Notes: generated by a model from the letters alone, not told the origin. Counted from the stretch's first letter, positions 21,938-30,293 are shown. The stretch: 36,007 nt of DNA from Syntrophomonadaceae bacterium (GCA_012519455.1 JAAYQE010000020.1:1-36007); one strand, 5' to 3'. Translations and numbers: made by a program.

Positions 21938-23719
21938 ATGGCAAAACATGAGCAAAATAGCTTAATGGTTAAAAACGTGGCCCTGGGCAATTATCTGAAA
22001 GTTTACTTCAATAAGAACCAGGGGGTTCGCCTTGGCGAAACGGCGGTGGTTAGCCGCCGCCTGCATGAAAAAGGACCACGCTTATTTCCCCATATAAAAA
22101 TTTATACCGAGCAAGATGCCGGTCAAATATATTGTAAATGCAGCCAACCAGAACAAGCAGTGCACGTTGATGTATATCATGAACCAGCCCAGATTCAAGT
22201 GTTACCCATTGCTCACCGGATTTGGGCTGTTATCAATTCTTACCTAGAAAATCGGGATAGTAGCGTACCGCTTAGCGATGATAGCTTGCGTTTGAACAAT
22301 ACTTCCGCGGTGGCGGCCCGAATTCGTATTGCTACGGCCGAAGGACAGGGTAATGTTTCTCGGTTGGTCAGTCACGGTTACGATGATTATTTGGAGATCC
22401 CCGAGGATCTTTCCGATCACGTACACCTGATAATGGAATTACCGGAAGATTGGTACGATATAGTACTAGCTCTAATAGTGGCTATCGAAGATGTCATTCA
22501 AGAACAGGGTTATCAATTGCGTAAGATTATGGGGATTACTCATGGCTTCCAGAAGGGGGTTCAAATGGAGGGCATGCACGCTATGAGTATGCCCTTTTTT
22601 CCGGGTCGAAAAGGAGACGACGACCAAGTAATTCGGGTACAGAATCAAAAACAGGCGTTGATGGCTTTAGCCCAGCGTCTGGGGGGATTAGAAGAAGTCC
22701 ATGATTATCTGGATAGTATGCGCGGCAATGTTTTTCGTAAAATAACTAAACGTCCCCAACGTAAAGGGCCGGGGGAGCTAGATTCGGTACTCGATCGTTT
22801 AATCGAAGCTGGCCTCGTTGAGAAAGGAATCCTAGGACCTAATCTGACCGAGGAAGGCGAGGAACTTTTTCAATATTTAGTGTTGCACCAGCGAGAACTG
22901 GAAGCCTTGTTACGCAGCATCTTACGCCGTTTTACCCGTGGCTCCAAACGCTATCAGCGTTTTACTCGGTCGCAATGGGAATCTAGAAGCCGGGAGAAGA
23001 TCAATAAACGAAAAATTTTAGCCCGGGATGAGGATCAAGCCAGTAGTGTAATGGCTGTGCCTGAAACGGTAATCGAAGCAGCACGACATAGTTTTATGGA
23101 TGGTCAACCCCGGTTGCGATTTTTACCGGAAGACGTTCGCGTTTATGGAAAACGTTCTTATGTACCGGTCGATATTTGTCTACTGGTTGATTGTAGCGCT
23201 AGTATGATGGGCGATAAAAGCATGGCAGCCTGGCAATTGGCAGAACATTTGCTTCTATCTTCACGGGAGCGGGTAGCCGTAGTAATTTTTCAGGAAATGA
23301 AGGCGCGGGTAGCAGTGCCCTTCACCCGTAATCAGCGTCGCTTACGCGCCGGCTTACGGTCGGTAAATCCTAATGGGATGACCCCTTTGGCCAGCGGTCT
23401 GATCAAAAGCCTAGAATTAATTCAGGAAAGCCGGGTGCAGAATCCTTTAATGGTCTTAATTACGGATGGTATGCCTACTTACCCCTTATGGACCTACGAC
23501 TCCAAAGGAGATGCTATAAAGGCAGCACGCATGATTAAGGAGTCTAAAATTCGGCTAGCCTGTATTGGGGTACGTTCGAATAAAGAGTTTTTAAAAGATT
23601 TGGCTACAACGGCCGAAGGTACGTTGTACGTAGTTGATGATCTAAATCGGGAAACGTTAATTCAGGTTTTACATGAGGAGCGGCAGTTAATAATGAGTGA
23701 AGGAAAGCCGGGCCCTTAA
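21938..23719 (+). CDS. VWA-domain protein, ChlD-like partner of the AAA+ ATPase
   Basis: The 593-aa product ends in a von Willebrand A domain (about 405-590) with a complete MIDAS site: DCSAS (about 416-420), the Thr in GMTPLASG (about 486) and the Asp in ITDGMPTYP (about 509). This resembles the D subunit of magnesium or cobalt chelatase. The first 400 residues are not a ChlD AAA+ domain. They hold a region of unknown fold and a basic stretch (RSILRRFTRGSKRYQRFTR) before the VWA domain. In AAA+/VWA pairs the VWA protein couples the ATPase to a client. The client here is not identifiable from neighbours. The start is ATG with AAGGAAGTGGGG upstream. Confidence 0.8.
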   Translation: MAKHEQNSLMVKNVALGNYLKVYFNKNQGVRLGETAVVSRRLHEKGPRLFPHIKIYTEQDAGQIYCKCSQPEQAVHVDVYHEPAQIQVLPIAHRIWAVINSYLENRDSSVPLSDDSLRLNNTSAVAARIRIATAEGQGNVSRLVSHGYDDYLEIPEDLSDHVHLIMELPEDWYDIVLALIVAIEDVIQEQGYQLRKIMGITHGFQKGVQMEGMHAMSMPFFPGRKGDDDQVIRVQNQKQALMALAQRLGGLEEVHDYLDSMRGNVFRKITKRPQRKGPGELDSVLDRLIEAGLVEKGILGPNLTEEGEELFQYLVLHQRELEALLRSILRRFTRGSKRYQRFTRSQWESRSREKINKRKILARDEDQASSVMAVPETVIEAARHSFMDGQPRLRFLPEDVRVYGKRSYVPVDICLLVDCSASMMGDKSMAAWQLAEHLLLSSRERVAVVIFQEMKARVAVPFTRNQRRLRAGLRSVNPNGMTPLASGLIKSLELIQESRVQNPLMVLITDGMPTYPLWTYDSKGDAIKAARMIKESKIRLACIGVRSNKEFLKDLATTAEGTLYVVDDLNRETLIQVLHEERQLIMSEGKPGP

Positions 23720-23800
23720 CTCCCTAATTCAAAGATGATGGCATAAACCGTTAGGTAACTCCATACCTTTTAGTAAAAAAAGGTAAAGGAGGAAACAACG

Positions 23801-24406
23801 GTGAATGCATCTAATTGGAAGGTCCCGGTATTGATCGGCGTGGTTTTATTGGTTGTGGGTTTAGTGAGTACCGGCTGTGGTTGGTGGCCGTTTGCCGGCC
23901 CGGCATCGGAAAAAGTGGGAGAGGTCGAGGTTGAGCCGGGAATGGGCGAGGTTATTATTGCTGAACCGGAGTCAGTACAAGTAGATGATGTAGTTACGGT
24001 TGAGCTGTTTTTTCTGGATGAAGAAAGCGGTAAGTTGGTAGGGGAAAAAAGAGAAATTAGACGGGTAACTGGGATCGCTCGGGAGACCCTGCAGGAACTA
24101 CTGCGCGGCCCGGCTCCTGGTTCTCGTCTTACTTCAGCAATCCCGGCGGACACGGTACTTCTGGACCTGAATATTCGATCGGACGGAAGATGTATCGTGG
24201 ATTTAAGCCGGGAATTTAGATCCAACCTGGCCAAAGGGCCACACGCTGAGACCTTGGCCGTTTATGCGCTGGTCAATACGCTTACCCAGTTTCCTACAGT
24301 AAAAGAGGTTCAGCTCCTAATTAATCAACAGCAAGTAGAAACGGTAGCCGGTCAGGTAGATTTGTCACAGCCGTTATTGCGAGAGGTAAGCTTAATTCAG
24401 CATTGA
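23801..24406 (+). CDS. gerM: GerMN-domain lipoprotein
   Basis: The 201-aa product has a lipoprotein signal peptide (about 1-26, ending STGC, so Cys27 or its neighbour would be lipidated) and a GerMN (sporulation/germination) domain (about 62-190: LFFLDEESGKLVGEKREI then LDLNIRSDGRCIVDLSREF). In Bacillus, GerM acts in spore engulfment and assembly of the SpoIIIA-SpoIIQ complex; this protein has a single GerMN domain, unlike the two of GerM, so it may be a related paralogue. The start is GTG with AAAGGAGG eight bases upstream. It heads a block with murI, fumarase, rph and a pyrophosphatase that resembles the Bacillus racE-gerM-rph region. Confidence 0.82.
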   Translation: MNASNWKVPVLIGVVLLVVGLVSTGCGWWPFAGPASEKVGEVEVEPGMGEVIIAEPESVQVDDVVTVELFFLDEESGKLVGEKREIRRVTGIARETLQELLRGPAPGSRLTSAIPADTVLLDLNIRSDGRCIVDLSREFRSNLAKGPHAETLAVYALVNTLTQFPTVKEVQLLINQQQVETVAGQVDLSQPLLREVSLIQH

Positions 24407-24508
24407 ATCAGAATTTAGAACATGGTACCTTGTATTATAATAAGCGAGTAAATCACATTCAAATAAGTCGATGCTATATCCGAAAAGTTTAGAACGGAAG
24501 TGATTAGT

Positions 24509-25315
24509 TTGCCCGAGGACCAGCCAATCGGAGTTTTTGATTCAGGGGTGGGCGGATTAACCGTAGTACGAGAATTATTGGAAAAATTGCCCCACGAAAA
24601 AGTAGTTTATATAGGTGATACCGCACATGTGCCTTATGGCTCTCGAACCGTTGAGGAACTGAAAACCTACGCGGATCAGATAGTTCGATTTTTGATCGGG
24701 CAGAGCGCTAAGTTGGTGGTTGCCGCCTGTAATACCAGTTCGGCGGTATCTCTGGATTATTTACGGCAACAGTATACCTTGCCGATCGTCGGGGTAATTG
24801 AACCAGGAATACGTCGGGCCCTATCCCTTACCAATAACTTCCAAATAGGGGTAATCGCTACCGAAACAACCATTAAGAGTGGGGCTTTTCCTCAAATTGC
24901 CCGACGTTTTAATCCGCAAGTCCGGGTGTTTGGACAGGCTTGTCCCCAACTGGTACCTCTGGTTGAGTCCGGTGAACTAGAAGGGATGCGAACGGAAAAG
25001 ACCTGCCGTGGGTATTTGGAACCCTTACTTCAAGCCGGGATCGATACTTTGATTCTGGGCTGTACGCATTATCCTTTCTTGCAGCCAGTGCTGCAAAGGA
25101 TCGTGGGGGATAAGGTTAGGCTAATTGATCCCGCCCAGGAAACGGTAGAAGAAGTGAAAGCGCTTTTGCATCAAACAGGAAAACTTAACCCGGTAAGGGA
25201 AGGGTGTATGGAGCATCAATTTTTTTCCACCGGCTCCTCGGTTTCCTTCCTGCACGTAGGGCAGCAGATGGTAGGGAAGCTGGTGCAAAAAGTAGAACAA
25301 GTTAATCTCGGTTAG
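24509..25315 (+). CDS. murI: Glutamate racemase
   Basis: MurI makes D-glutamate for peptidoglycan. The 268-aa product has IGVFDSGVGGLTVVREL at the N-terminus, the first catalytic Cys in VAACNTSSAVS (about 70) and the second in LGCTHYPFLQP. The length is typical. The ORF track begins at GTG 24500, but GGAAG at 24496-24500 fits TTG 24509 better, and no ribosome site precedes 24500. The gene sits between gerM and a truncated metallo-beta-lactamase ORF, with the next gene just 11 bases away. Confidence 0.93.
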   Translation: MPEDQPIGVFDSGVGGLTVVRELLEKLPHEKVVYIGDTAHVPYGSRTVEELKTYADQIVRFLIGQSAKLVVAACNTSSAVSLDYLRQQYTLPIVGVIEPGIRRALSLTNNFQIGVIATETTIKSGAFPQIARRFNPQVRVFGQACPQLVPLVESGELEGMRTEKTCRGYLEPLLQAGIDTLILGCTHYPFLQPVLQRIVGDKVRLIDPAQETVEEVKALLHQTGKLNPVREGCMEHQFFSTGSSVSFLHVGQQMVGKLVQKVEQVNLG

Positions 25316-25326
25316 GGGTTGGTAGA

Positions 25327-25587
25327 TTGCGGATTACGGTTTTGGGATGTTGGTCCCCTTATCCCCGGGCTGGCGGGGCTTGTCCGGGTTACTTGTTGGA
25401 ATTTTTCGACTATCGGTTGCTGCTCGAGTGTGGTAATGGCAGTTTTAGCCACTTGCAAGCTGTAACCGATTTTCGAACCCTGGATGGCGCCATTATTACT
25501 CATTTTCACGAGGATCACGCTGCGGATTTGTTTTGTTTGCGCCATGCTTTAATGGGTAGTATAGTAAAAGTAAGGACCTTCTGGTAA
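25327..25587 (+). pseudogene. Truncated metallo-beta-lactamase-fold protein
   Basis: The 86-aa ORF (TTG start) begins like a complete MBL-fold hydrolase (MRITVLGCWSPYPRAGGACPGYL) and reaches the metal-binding motif THFHEDHAAD (about 58-67). It then ends twenty residues later in IVKVRTFW. MBL-fold relatives with this N-terminus are normally about 240 residues, so the remaining metal ligands are absent and the fold cannot be complete. The next gene begins 13 bases after the stop. It is most likely the remnant of a deleted MBL gene; a sequencing frameshift is less likely because there is no room for the missing part. Confidence 0.75.
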
Positions 25588-25600
25588 AAGGGGAAATAGG

Positions 25601-26443
25601 ATGCGTAAACTTACGGCGGCTCAAGTAGAGGACACCGTAGCCCGGTTGTGTATTGAAGCTAATTACCAGTTGCATCCGGAGGTACAACAGGCCTTGGCGG
25701 ATAGTCTGCAAAGGGAAGAGGCGCCTCTAGGCCGGGAGATTTTACGTAGAATCCAGGAAAATATCATTTTAGCGCCGAAGACCGGCATCCCGCTGTGTCA
25801 AGATACGGGACAGACGGTAGTTTTTATTGAATTAGGTCAGGAAGCACAGATTGTAGAAGGTGATTTAACCGAAGCGATTAATGCGGGGGTACGTCGGGGA
25901 TACCAGAGGGGTTATCTGCGCTGTTCTATGGTCGAGGGCTTGTATACGCGGCAGAATACCGGAGATAATACCCCGGCCATTATTCATTACGAGATTGTAC
26001 CTGGGGATCAGTTAAAGCTGGTCGTGGTACCTAAAGGAGCCGGGAGTGAAAATATGAGCGCCCTGCGGATGCTTAATCCTTCTGATGGTATTGAAGGAAT
26101 ACAGCAGTTCGTAGTCGAGGTAGTAGATCGGGCTGGTGCTAATCCCTGTCCCCCGGTGGTAGTGGGCGTAGGCATCGGAGGAACCATGGAAAAGGCCGCG
26201 CTATTAGCTAAAAAAGCGCTGCTGCGACCTTTGAACCAGCCGAATTCCGAGCGGGAAATAGCGACCCTAGAAAAAGCAATATTGGACCAGATTAATAACT
26301 TAGGAATAGGTCCTCAGGGATTGGGGGGGAGAGTATCTGCCTTGGCGGTACTTATAGAAACGTTTCCTACCCATATGGCCTGTCTGCCCGTAGCCGTCAA
26401 TTTGAATTGTCATTGTGCCCGGCATAAGGAGGCGGTGCTATGA
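25601..26443 (+). CDS. Fumarate hydratase class I, alpha subunit
   Basis: The 280-aa product is the alpha part of the two-subunit [4Fe-4S] fumarase/tartrate dehydratase (TtdA-type) that interconverts fumarate and malate. It shows [27 protein letters not shown] with a conserved Cys (about 67), the [13 protein letters not shown] segment, the [15 protein letters not shown] motif and a C-terminal NCHCARHKE with further Cys. Oxygen sensitivity is expected, fitting an anaerobe. The start is ATG, with GGGGAAATAGG upstream. The beta gene starts inside the end of this gene (ATGA overlap, 4 bases), so they are translationally coupled. Confidence 0.93.
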   Translation: MRKLTAAQVEDTVARLCIEANYQLHPEVQQALADSLQREEAPLGREILRRIQENIILAPKTGIPLCQDTGQTVVFIELGQEAQIVEGDLTEAINAGVRRGYQRGYLRCSMVEGLYTRQNTGDNTPAIIHYEIVPGDQLKLVVVPKGAGSENMSALRMLNPSDGIEGIQQFVVEVVDRAGANPCPPVVVGVGIGGTMEKAALLAKKALLRPLNQPNSEREIATLEKAILDQINNLGIGPQGLGGRVSALAVLIETFPTHMACLPVAVNLNCHCARHKEAVL

Positions 26444-26988
26444 CCCGTAAAATCGTCATCCCGCAGGAGGAAGCAGAGGCGCGATTGCTACAGGCTGGGG
26501 AAACGGTGCTGCTCTCCGGGATGATTTACACGGCACGGGATGCTGCACACCGCCGGATGCAAGAGGCACTGCAGTCCGGACAGGAACTGCCGATCCCAAT
26601 AAAAGGACAGGCTATCTACTATACGGGGCCGGGACCAGCTTCGCCGGGGCGGATAATTGGTGCGGCCGGACCTACTACTAGCGGAAGAATGGATGTTTAC
26701 ACCCCTCCCCTACTCGCCAAAGGTTTACGGATAATGATCGGGAAGGGGATGCGCTCCCCAGAAGTGGTAGAGTCCATGAAGAAATATGGGGCGGTGTATC
26801 TGGCTGCTATCGGCGGCGCCGGGGCCCTGTTGGCGGAACGAATCCTAGATGCGGAAGTAGTTGCTTATCCAGAACTGGGGCCGGAAGCAATACTGCGCTT
26901 GTGGGTAGAGGATTTTCCCGCCATCGTAGTTATTGATTGTGATGGTAATAATTGGTATGAAATAGGTCGAGCTAAATATAGGCGATAA
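26440..26988 (+). CDS. Fumarate hydratase class I, beta subunit
   Basis: The 182-aa product is the beta subunit of the same fumarase. It has VLLSGMIYTARDAAHRRM (about 23-40), IYYTGPGPASPGRIIGAAGPTTSGRMD (about 59-85), MIGKGMRS and AAIGGAGALLAERI near residue 125. These are standard TtdB-type elements. The start ATG overlaps the alpha stop by four bases. A non-coding stretch of about 85 bases follows before rph, and it contains no clear terminator. Confidence 0.93.
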   Translation: MTRKIVIPQEEAEARLLQAGETVLLSGMIYTARDAAHRRMQEALQSGQELPIPIKGQAIYYTGPGPASPGRIIGAAGPTTSGRMDVYTPPLLAKGLRIMIGKGMRSPEVVESMKKYGAVYLAAIGGAGALLAERILDAEVVAYPELGPEAILRLWVEDFPAIVVIDCDGNNWYEIGRAKYRR

Positions 26989-27074
26989 GCTTGATTACAT
27001 GATTAAAGGTCATTAAATAAATAATAATGTATTAATATAAGTCAGATTAGGTATCTAGATAATAAGGAGGTTAA

Positions 27075-27839
27075 TTGAGGTTGATACGGCAAGATGGCCG
27101 GCGGCCAGAGGAAATGCGGCCGGTAGTAGTAAGTGTTGATTACTTAAAACACGCAGAAGGTTCGGTATTAATCGAAGTAGGTGATACTAAAGTTTTGTGT
27201 GCCGCCACGATTGAAGATAAGGTGCCGGCCCACGTAAAAGGAACCGGTAAGGGTTGGATTACCGCCGAATATTCCTTGCTCCCCCGTTCTACGCATACGC
27301 GGAGTGTCCGGGAGGCGGCCCGAGGTAAAGTTGGGGGCCGGACCCACGAAATTCAACGTTTAATTGGGCGCTCATTACGCTCGGTAGTAGATTTAGGAGG
27401 TCTAGGTGAACGTACGGTCTGGGTTGATTGCGACGTGATTCAGGCCGATGGAGGGACCCGTACGGCCTCTGTCACGGGCGGTTTCTTAGCCCTGGTTTTA
27501 GCCTTGAATGGGTTGCGCAAGCAACGAATAATAGAAAAAATTCCAGTAATCGACTATCTAGCCGCCACCAGTGTGGGTAAAGTAGCTGATCAGGTACTAC
27601 TGGATTTGGCCTATACCGAAGATTCCCGGGCACAGGTTGATCTGAATTTAGTTATGACCGGCAAAGGCCAATTTGTAGAGATTCAAGGCACCGCCGAAGA
27701 ATATCCCTTTACCTATGCTGAGTTACAGCAGTTTTTAGCTTTAGCCGGGCAGGGTATTCGGGATTTGATTAACCAGGAGAAAGCGATCTTAAAAGGGATT
27801 CTGGATGAGGATGATTTATGGCCCAGACAAAACTCGTAA
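27075..27839 (+). CDS. rph: Ribonuclease PH
   Basis: RNase PH trims the 3' end of tRNA precursors by phosphorolysis. The 254-aa product has the family N-terminus [30 protein letters not shown] (about 60-76), RSLRSVVDL, the [19 protein letters not shown] block (about 117-135) and the C-terminal [11 protein letters not shown]. Two in-frame TTG starts (27075 and 27081) lie four and ten bases after AAGGAGG; I keep the first but the second is possible. Its 3' end overlaps the next gene by 22 bases, so the three genes rph, XTP pyrophosphatase and phosphoesterase form a tight operon, as in the Bacillus rph-ysnA-ysnB order. Confidence 0.94.
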   Translation: MRLIRQDGRRPEEMRPVVVSVDYLKHAEGSVLIEVGDTKVLCAATIEDKVPAHVKGTGKGWITAEYSLLPRSTHTRSVREAARGKVGGRTHEIQRLIGRSLRSVVDLGGLGERTVWVDCDVIQADGGTRTASVTGGFLALVLALNGLRKQRIIEKIPVIDYLAATSVGKVADQVLLDLAYTEDSRAQVDLNLVMTGKGQFVEIQGTAEEYPFTYAELQQFLALAGQGIRDLINQEKAILKGILDEDDLWPRQNS

Positions 27840-28468
27840 TTGCTACCAGAAATAAGGGTAAACTGCGGGAGGTAGAGGCCCTATTAGCCGGATATCCTTT
27901 GGAAGTACTATCTATGGCTGATTTTCCCGATCTTCCAGAGATCAGAGAAAACGGGAACACCTTTGCCGAGAATGCAATCATTAAAGCCACTTTTGTCGCT
28001 CAAAAGACCGGCTTACTAACGCTAGGTGATGATTCGGGCTTAGAGGTAGATCATCTTGAAGGCGCACCCGGTGTCCATTCGGCGCGTTTTGCAGGTGAGC
28101 CGGCGGATGACCGTCGAAATAACCAGAAGCTTCTTGCCTTACTGGAAGGGGTTCCGCTTGAAGCCCGCAGCGCACGTTTTCGCTGCGTAATGGCCTTAGC
28201 GGAACCGGAGGGCCGTACTCATTTGGTCGAAGGAACCTGTGAAGGATATATTGGTTGGGAATTGATTGGTGAGCAGGGTTTTGGCTATGATCCTTTGTTT
28301 ATGCTTCCCAATCGGGCCTTAACTCTGGCCCAGTTAGACCTAGAAACTAAGAACCAAATCAGTCATCGTGCCCAAGCTTTAAAAAAAGCACTGCCGATGC
28401 TTTTAGAATTACTCGATATTAAACCGAGGAAGACCTTCCCAGACGTGGAAAACGGGGTGGAACATTAA
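27818..28468 (+). CDS. rdgB: XTP/dITP pyrophosphatase (Ham1/RdgB family)
   Basis: This house-cleaning enzyme hydrolyses non-canonical purine triphosphates such as XTP and dITP to prevent their incorporation into DNA or RNA. The 216-aa product has [18 protein letters not shown] at the N-terminus, the [26 protein letters not shown] block (about 67-92) and the C-terminal [22 protein letters not shown]. The ATG start overlaps rph by 22 bases and its stop shares a base with the next start. The Bacillus equivalent is ysnA. The last dozen residues ([13 protein letters not shown]) extend past the normal end. Confidence 0.93.
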   Translation: MAQTKLVIATRNKGKLREVEALLAGYPLEVLSMADFPDLPEIRENGNTFAENAIIKATFVAQKTGLLTLGDDSGLEVDHLEGAPGVHSARFAGEPADDRRNNQKLLALLEGVPLEARSARFRCVMALAEPEGRTHLVEGTCEGYIGWELIGEQGFGYDPLFMLPNRALTLAQLDLETKNQISHRAQALKKALPMLLELLDIKPRKTFPDVENGVEH

Positions 28469-28953
28469 TGATACGGATTGGCGTCCTGGGTGATACGCAT
28501 GGAAACTATGAAATGGCCGAACTGGCCTTCAGGGACGTCGGTAAAATAGATTTGATTTTACATACCGGTGATTATTATCAGGATGCACAGCGTATTGGTC
28601 GAATTTTAGGGATTAAAGTAGAAGGGGTTACCGGCAATTGTGACTTTTGGTCGCGGGGACCTAAAGAAAAAGTCCTCGAACTAGGAGGAAAACGAATTTA
28701 CCTAACCCACGGGCATCAGTATGGAGTTAAAAAGGGATACTTAAATCTCTACTATCGTGGTAAGGAAATGAATGCAGATTTAATCATCTTTGGGCATACG
28801 CATGTGGCCTCAAAGGAGGATATGGACGATTTAATCTTGTTTAATCCTGGTAGTTTTACCTATCCGCGCACCGGCCTGCCTACTTATGGTTTGGTCTTAA
28901 TTGATCAAGGGAACATAGAGGTTAAAACTTTTCAAGTAACCTGGAACGAATAG
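28468..28953 (+). CDS. YfcE/MJ0936-type metallophosphoesterase
   Basis: The 161-aa product has the five metallophosphatase blocks: GVLGDTHGN (about 5-13), ILHTGDY, GVTGNCDFWS, LTHGHQYGVK and IFGHTHVA. YfcE-type proteins cleave phosphodiesters in vitro and are related to Vps29; the natural substrate is not known. It corresponds to Bacillus ysnB, whose gene has the same position behind rph and ysnA. The start ATG overlaps the previous stop (TAATG). Confidence 0.9.
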   Translation: MIRIGVLGDTHGNYEMAELAFRDVGKIDLILHTGDYYQDAQRIGRILGIKVEGVTGNCDFWSRGPKEKVLELGGKRIYLTHGHQYGVKKGYLNLYYRGKEMNADLIIFGHTHVASKEDMDDLILFNPGSFTYPRTGLPTYGLVLIDQGNIEVKTFQVTWNE

Positions 28954-28992
28954 CTTTAGGTTGAATTTTTTACCTGAAAGACAAACTCGGAG

Positions 28993-29021
28993 TTGACCAA
29001 TACCTTCCGGTGATATATAAT
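28993..29021 (+). promoter_or_regulatory. Promoter of tRNA-Pro
   Basis: TTGACC (28993-28998) and a perfect TATAAT (29016-29021) with 17-base spacing lie 15 bases before the tRNA gene. This is a strong vegetative promoter. Confidence 0.85.
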
Positions 29022-29035
29022 AATGCTTGCGTAGT

Positions 29036-29112
29036 CGGGGCATAGCTCAGTTTGGTAGAGCGCCTGCCTTGGGAGCAGGAGGCCGCACGTTCAAGTCGTG
29101 TTGCCCCGACCA
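29036..29112 (+). tRNA. tRNA-Pro (anticodon TGG)
   Basis: The cloverleaf is complete: acceptor CGGGGCA/TGCCCCG, D-arm region tagctcagtttggtagagc, anticodon arm CCTGC/GCAGG with loop ctTGGga (anticodon TGG), variable region, and T-arm with gttcaagtc. The discriminator is A and CCA is encoded. TGG is the proline anticodon for CCN codons. The gene has its own promoter upstream and a terminator-like hairpin 60 bases downstream. Confidence 0.96.
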
Positions 29113-29443
29113 TTTTATTTAGTCTAGCCTAGCTTAGTCTAGGGGTTTAATTTAATAAGTGAAGCTTATAAGTGGAGTGGAGTTTTATAGACTCCACTTT
29201 TTTGTTGCTGGAAGAAAAAAGTAGCAACTCGGAGACCCAAAACCGCCGTTAGATGGAGCAGCCGGAATCCTGAGGTAAGCTAATTAGCCCCCTGGGTCAT
29301 AACTATGAAAAATGAAAGCGATGATGTTTAATTTATATCCAAATGAAGGAAAATCACCTGCTCGTGGAGAAAGAAATACTTATCATTGATGACGAATTAC
29401 GATTGGTTGATCGAAGAGCGGGACATTCAAAGGAGCAATACCG
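29113..29443. other. Non-coding stretch between tRNA-Pro and mntA with a response-regulator remnant
   Basis: This 331-base stretch holds a 15-bp-period direct repeat (TTAGTCTAG at 29119-29127 and 29134-29142), a terminator hairpin, a second small hairpin (gttgct / agcaac, 29204-29225), an unassigned GC-mixed part (about 29226-29330) and, at its end, a short ORF that looks like the start of a response regulator. I compared the unassigned part from memory with common riboswitch classes and found no match. Confidence 0.4.
29170..29203 (+). terminator. Rho-independent terminator downstream of tRNA-Pro
   Basis: AAGTGGAGT and ACTCCACTT form a 9-bp perfect stem with a 12-nt loop, followed by a T-run ending near 29203. 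It lies 57 bases beyond the CCA end of tRNA-Pro. Confidence 0.8.
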
Positions 29444-29453
29444 ATGCGTCTAA
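29364..29453 (+). pseudogene. Remnant of a response-regulator gene (receiver-domain start)
   Basis: GTG at 29364 opens a 29-codon ORF whose first residues, VEKEILIIDDELRLVDR, match the start of a receiver domain (strand beta1 and the acidic pair in ILIIDDE, as in CheY/OmpR-type regulators). After residue 17 the homology stops and the ORF runs out (TAA 29451-29453), overlapping the mntA start. This is too short to be a gene. It looks like a left-over 5' end from a deletion or insertion event that brought in the toxin-antitoxin pair. GAAGGA upstream still resembles a ribosome site. Confidence 0.55.
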
Positions 29454-29854
29454 GTGAAAATGATATCAACTTAATCAAACAGTTCATTCTAGAAAAACTT
29501 TCCCCCTACTTTATTATTATCTTTGGTACTGCGGGCCGGGGTGAGATGCGGCCGGATAGCGATATAGACATTGCTTTTTTAAGTGACCTGCATTTTGAAC
29601 CTTATGAACTTTTTCTGCTTAGTCAGGAGTTAGCTGGGCAACTGAATCGAGAAGTGGACCTGATTGATTTGGCGACTGTCTCCACAGTATTCCAAGCCCA
29701 AATAGTTGGGACGGGTAGGGTAATTTATTGTCGGAACGAGTACCAGCGGATGATCTTCACTTTGACAGTACTAAAAAAATATGCCAGATTAAATGAGGAA
29801 CGGCGTCCTATTATCGAGAGGATAAAAGAAAGAGGAAGCGTTTATGCAAAATGA
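29444..29854 (+). CDS. mntA: MntA-like minimal nucleotidyltransferase (type VII antitoxin)
   Basis: The 136-aa product has a nucleotidyltransferase core with FGTAGRGEMRPDSDIDI (about 27-43). This is the GSX10DXD pattern with Thr29 in place of the usual Ser; Asp40 and Asp42 are intact. In type VII systems (MntA/HepT), MntA adds AMP groups to a tyrosine of HepT and so neutralises it. The HepT gene overlaps the end of this one by 11 bases, in the usual antitoxin-first order. The start is ATG with AAAGGAGC upstream. The pair sits between two tRNA genes, behind a response-regulator remnant, consistent with acquisition by horizontal transfer (inference). Confidence 0.85.
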   Translation: MRLSENDINLIKQFILEKLSPYFIIIFGTAGRGEMRPDSDIDIAFLSDLHFEPYELFLLSQELAGQLNREVDLIDLATVSTVFQAQIVGTGRVIYCRNEYQRMIFTLTVLKKYARLNEERRPIIERIKERGSVYAK

Positions 29855-30248
29855 TGTAATCTTGAACAAAATTCAGGTTATTGAGCGCTGCATCAAGCGG
29901 ATCAGGGAAGAATATGCTGGTGACCCACGTAATCTAGCTAATTTGACTAAGCAGGATTCCATAGTGCTTAACATTCAACGGGCCTGTGAAGCCAGTATTG
30001 ATCTGGCCATGCACCTTGTATCTGAAAAAGGGTTGGGGATACCTCAGAGTAGCCGTGAAGTCTTCGAAATTCTCCAAAAAAATAAGCTTATTGATGAACC
30101 GCTTGCCGCTATTCTTATGGCCATGGTTGGTTTTCGAAATATTGCTGTTCATGATTATCAAAAACTTAACCTGAAGATTGTGCAAAGTATCATTGAAAGA
30201 CACCTGGATGATCTAACAACGTTCACTGAGAGAATCCTAAAAATATAA
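29844..30248 (+). CDS. hepT: HepT-like HEPN ribonuclease toxin (type VII toxin)
   Basis: The 134-aa helical HEPN protein has the RX4HXY motif as R98-NIAV-H103-D-Y105. The tyrosine is the one that MntA-type antitoxins modify. HEPN toxins of this group cleave tRNA or mRNA when not neutralised. The stretch QDSIVLNIQRACEASIDLAMHLV (about 37-59) is a typical HepT helix. It is translated from an ATG inside the mntA end. It may target tRNA, and the adjacent tRNA genes are probably coincidence or an insertion preference, not a functional link. Confidence 0.87.
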   Translation: MQNDVILNKIQVIERCIKRIREEYAGDPRNLANLTKQDSIVLNIQRACEASIDLAMHLVSEKGLGIPQSSREVFEILQKNKLIDEPLAAILMAMVGFRNIAVHDYQKLNLKIVQSIIERHLDDLTTFTERILKI

Positions 30249-30293
30249 AGTTCTAATAGCAAAAGTATACAAACCCTATGCCGCAGAATCTCA

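Noticed and set aside
29226-29330. Possible riboswitch between tRNA-Pro and mntA
   Set aside because: The unassigned sequence does not show the conserved core of any riboswitch class I could recall, and no regulated gene fits.
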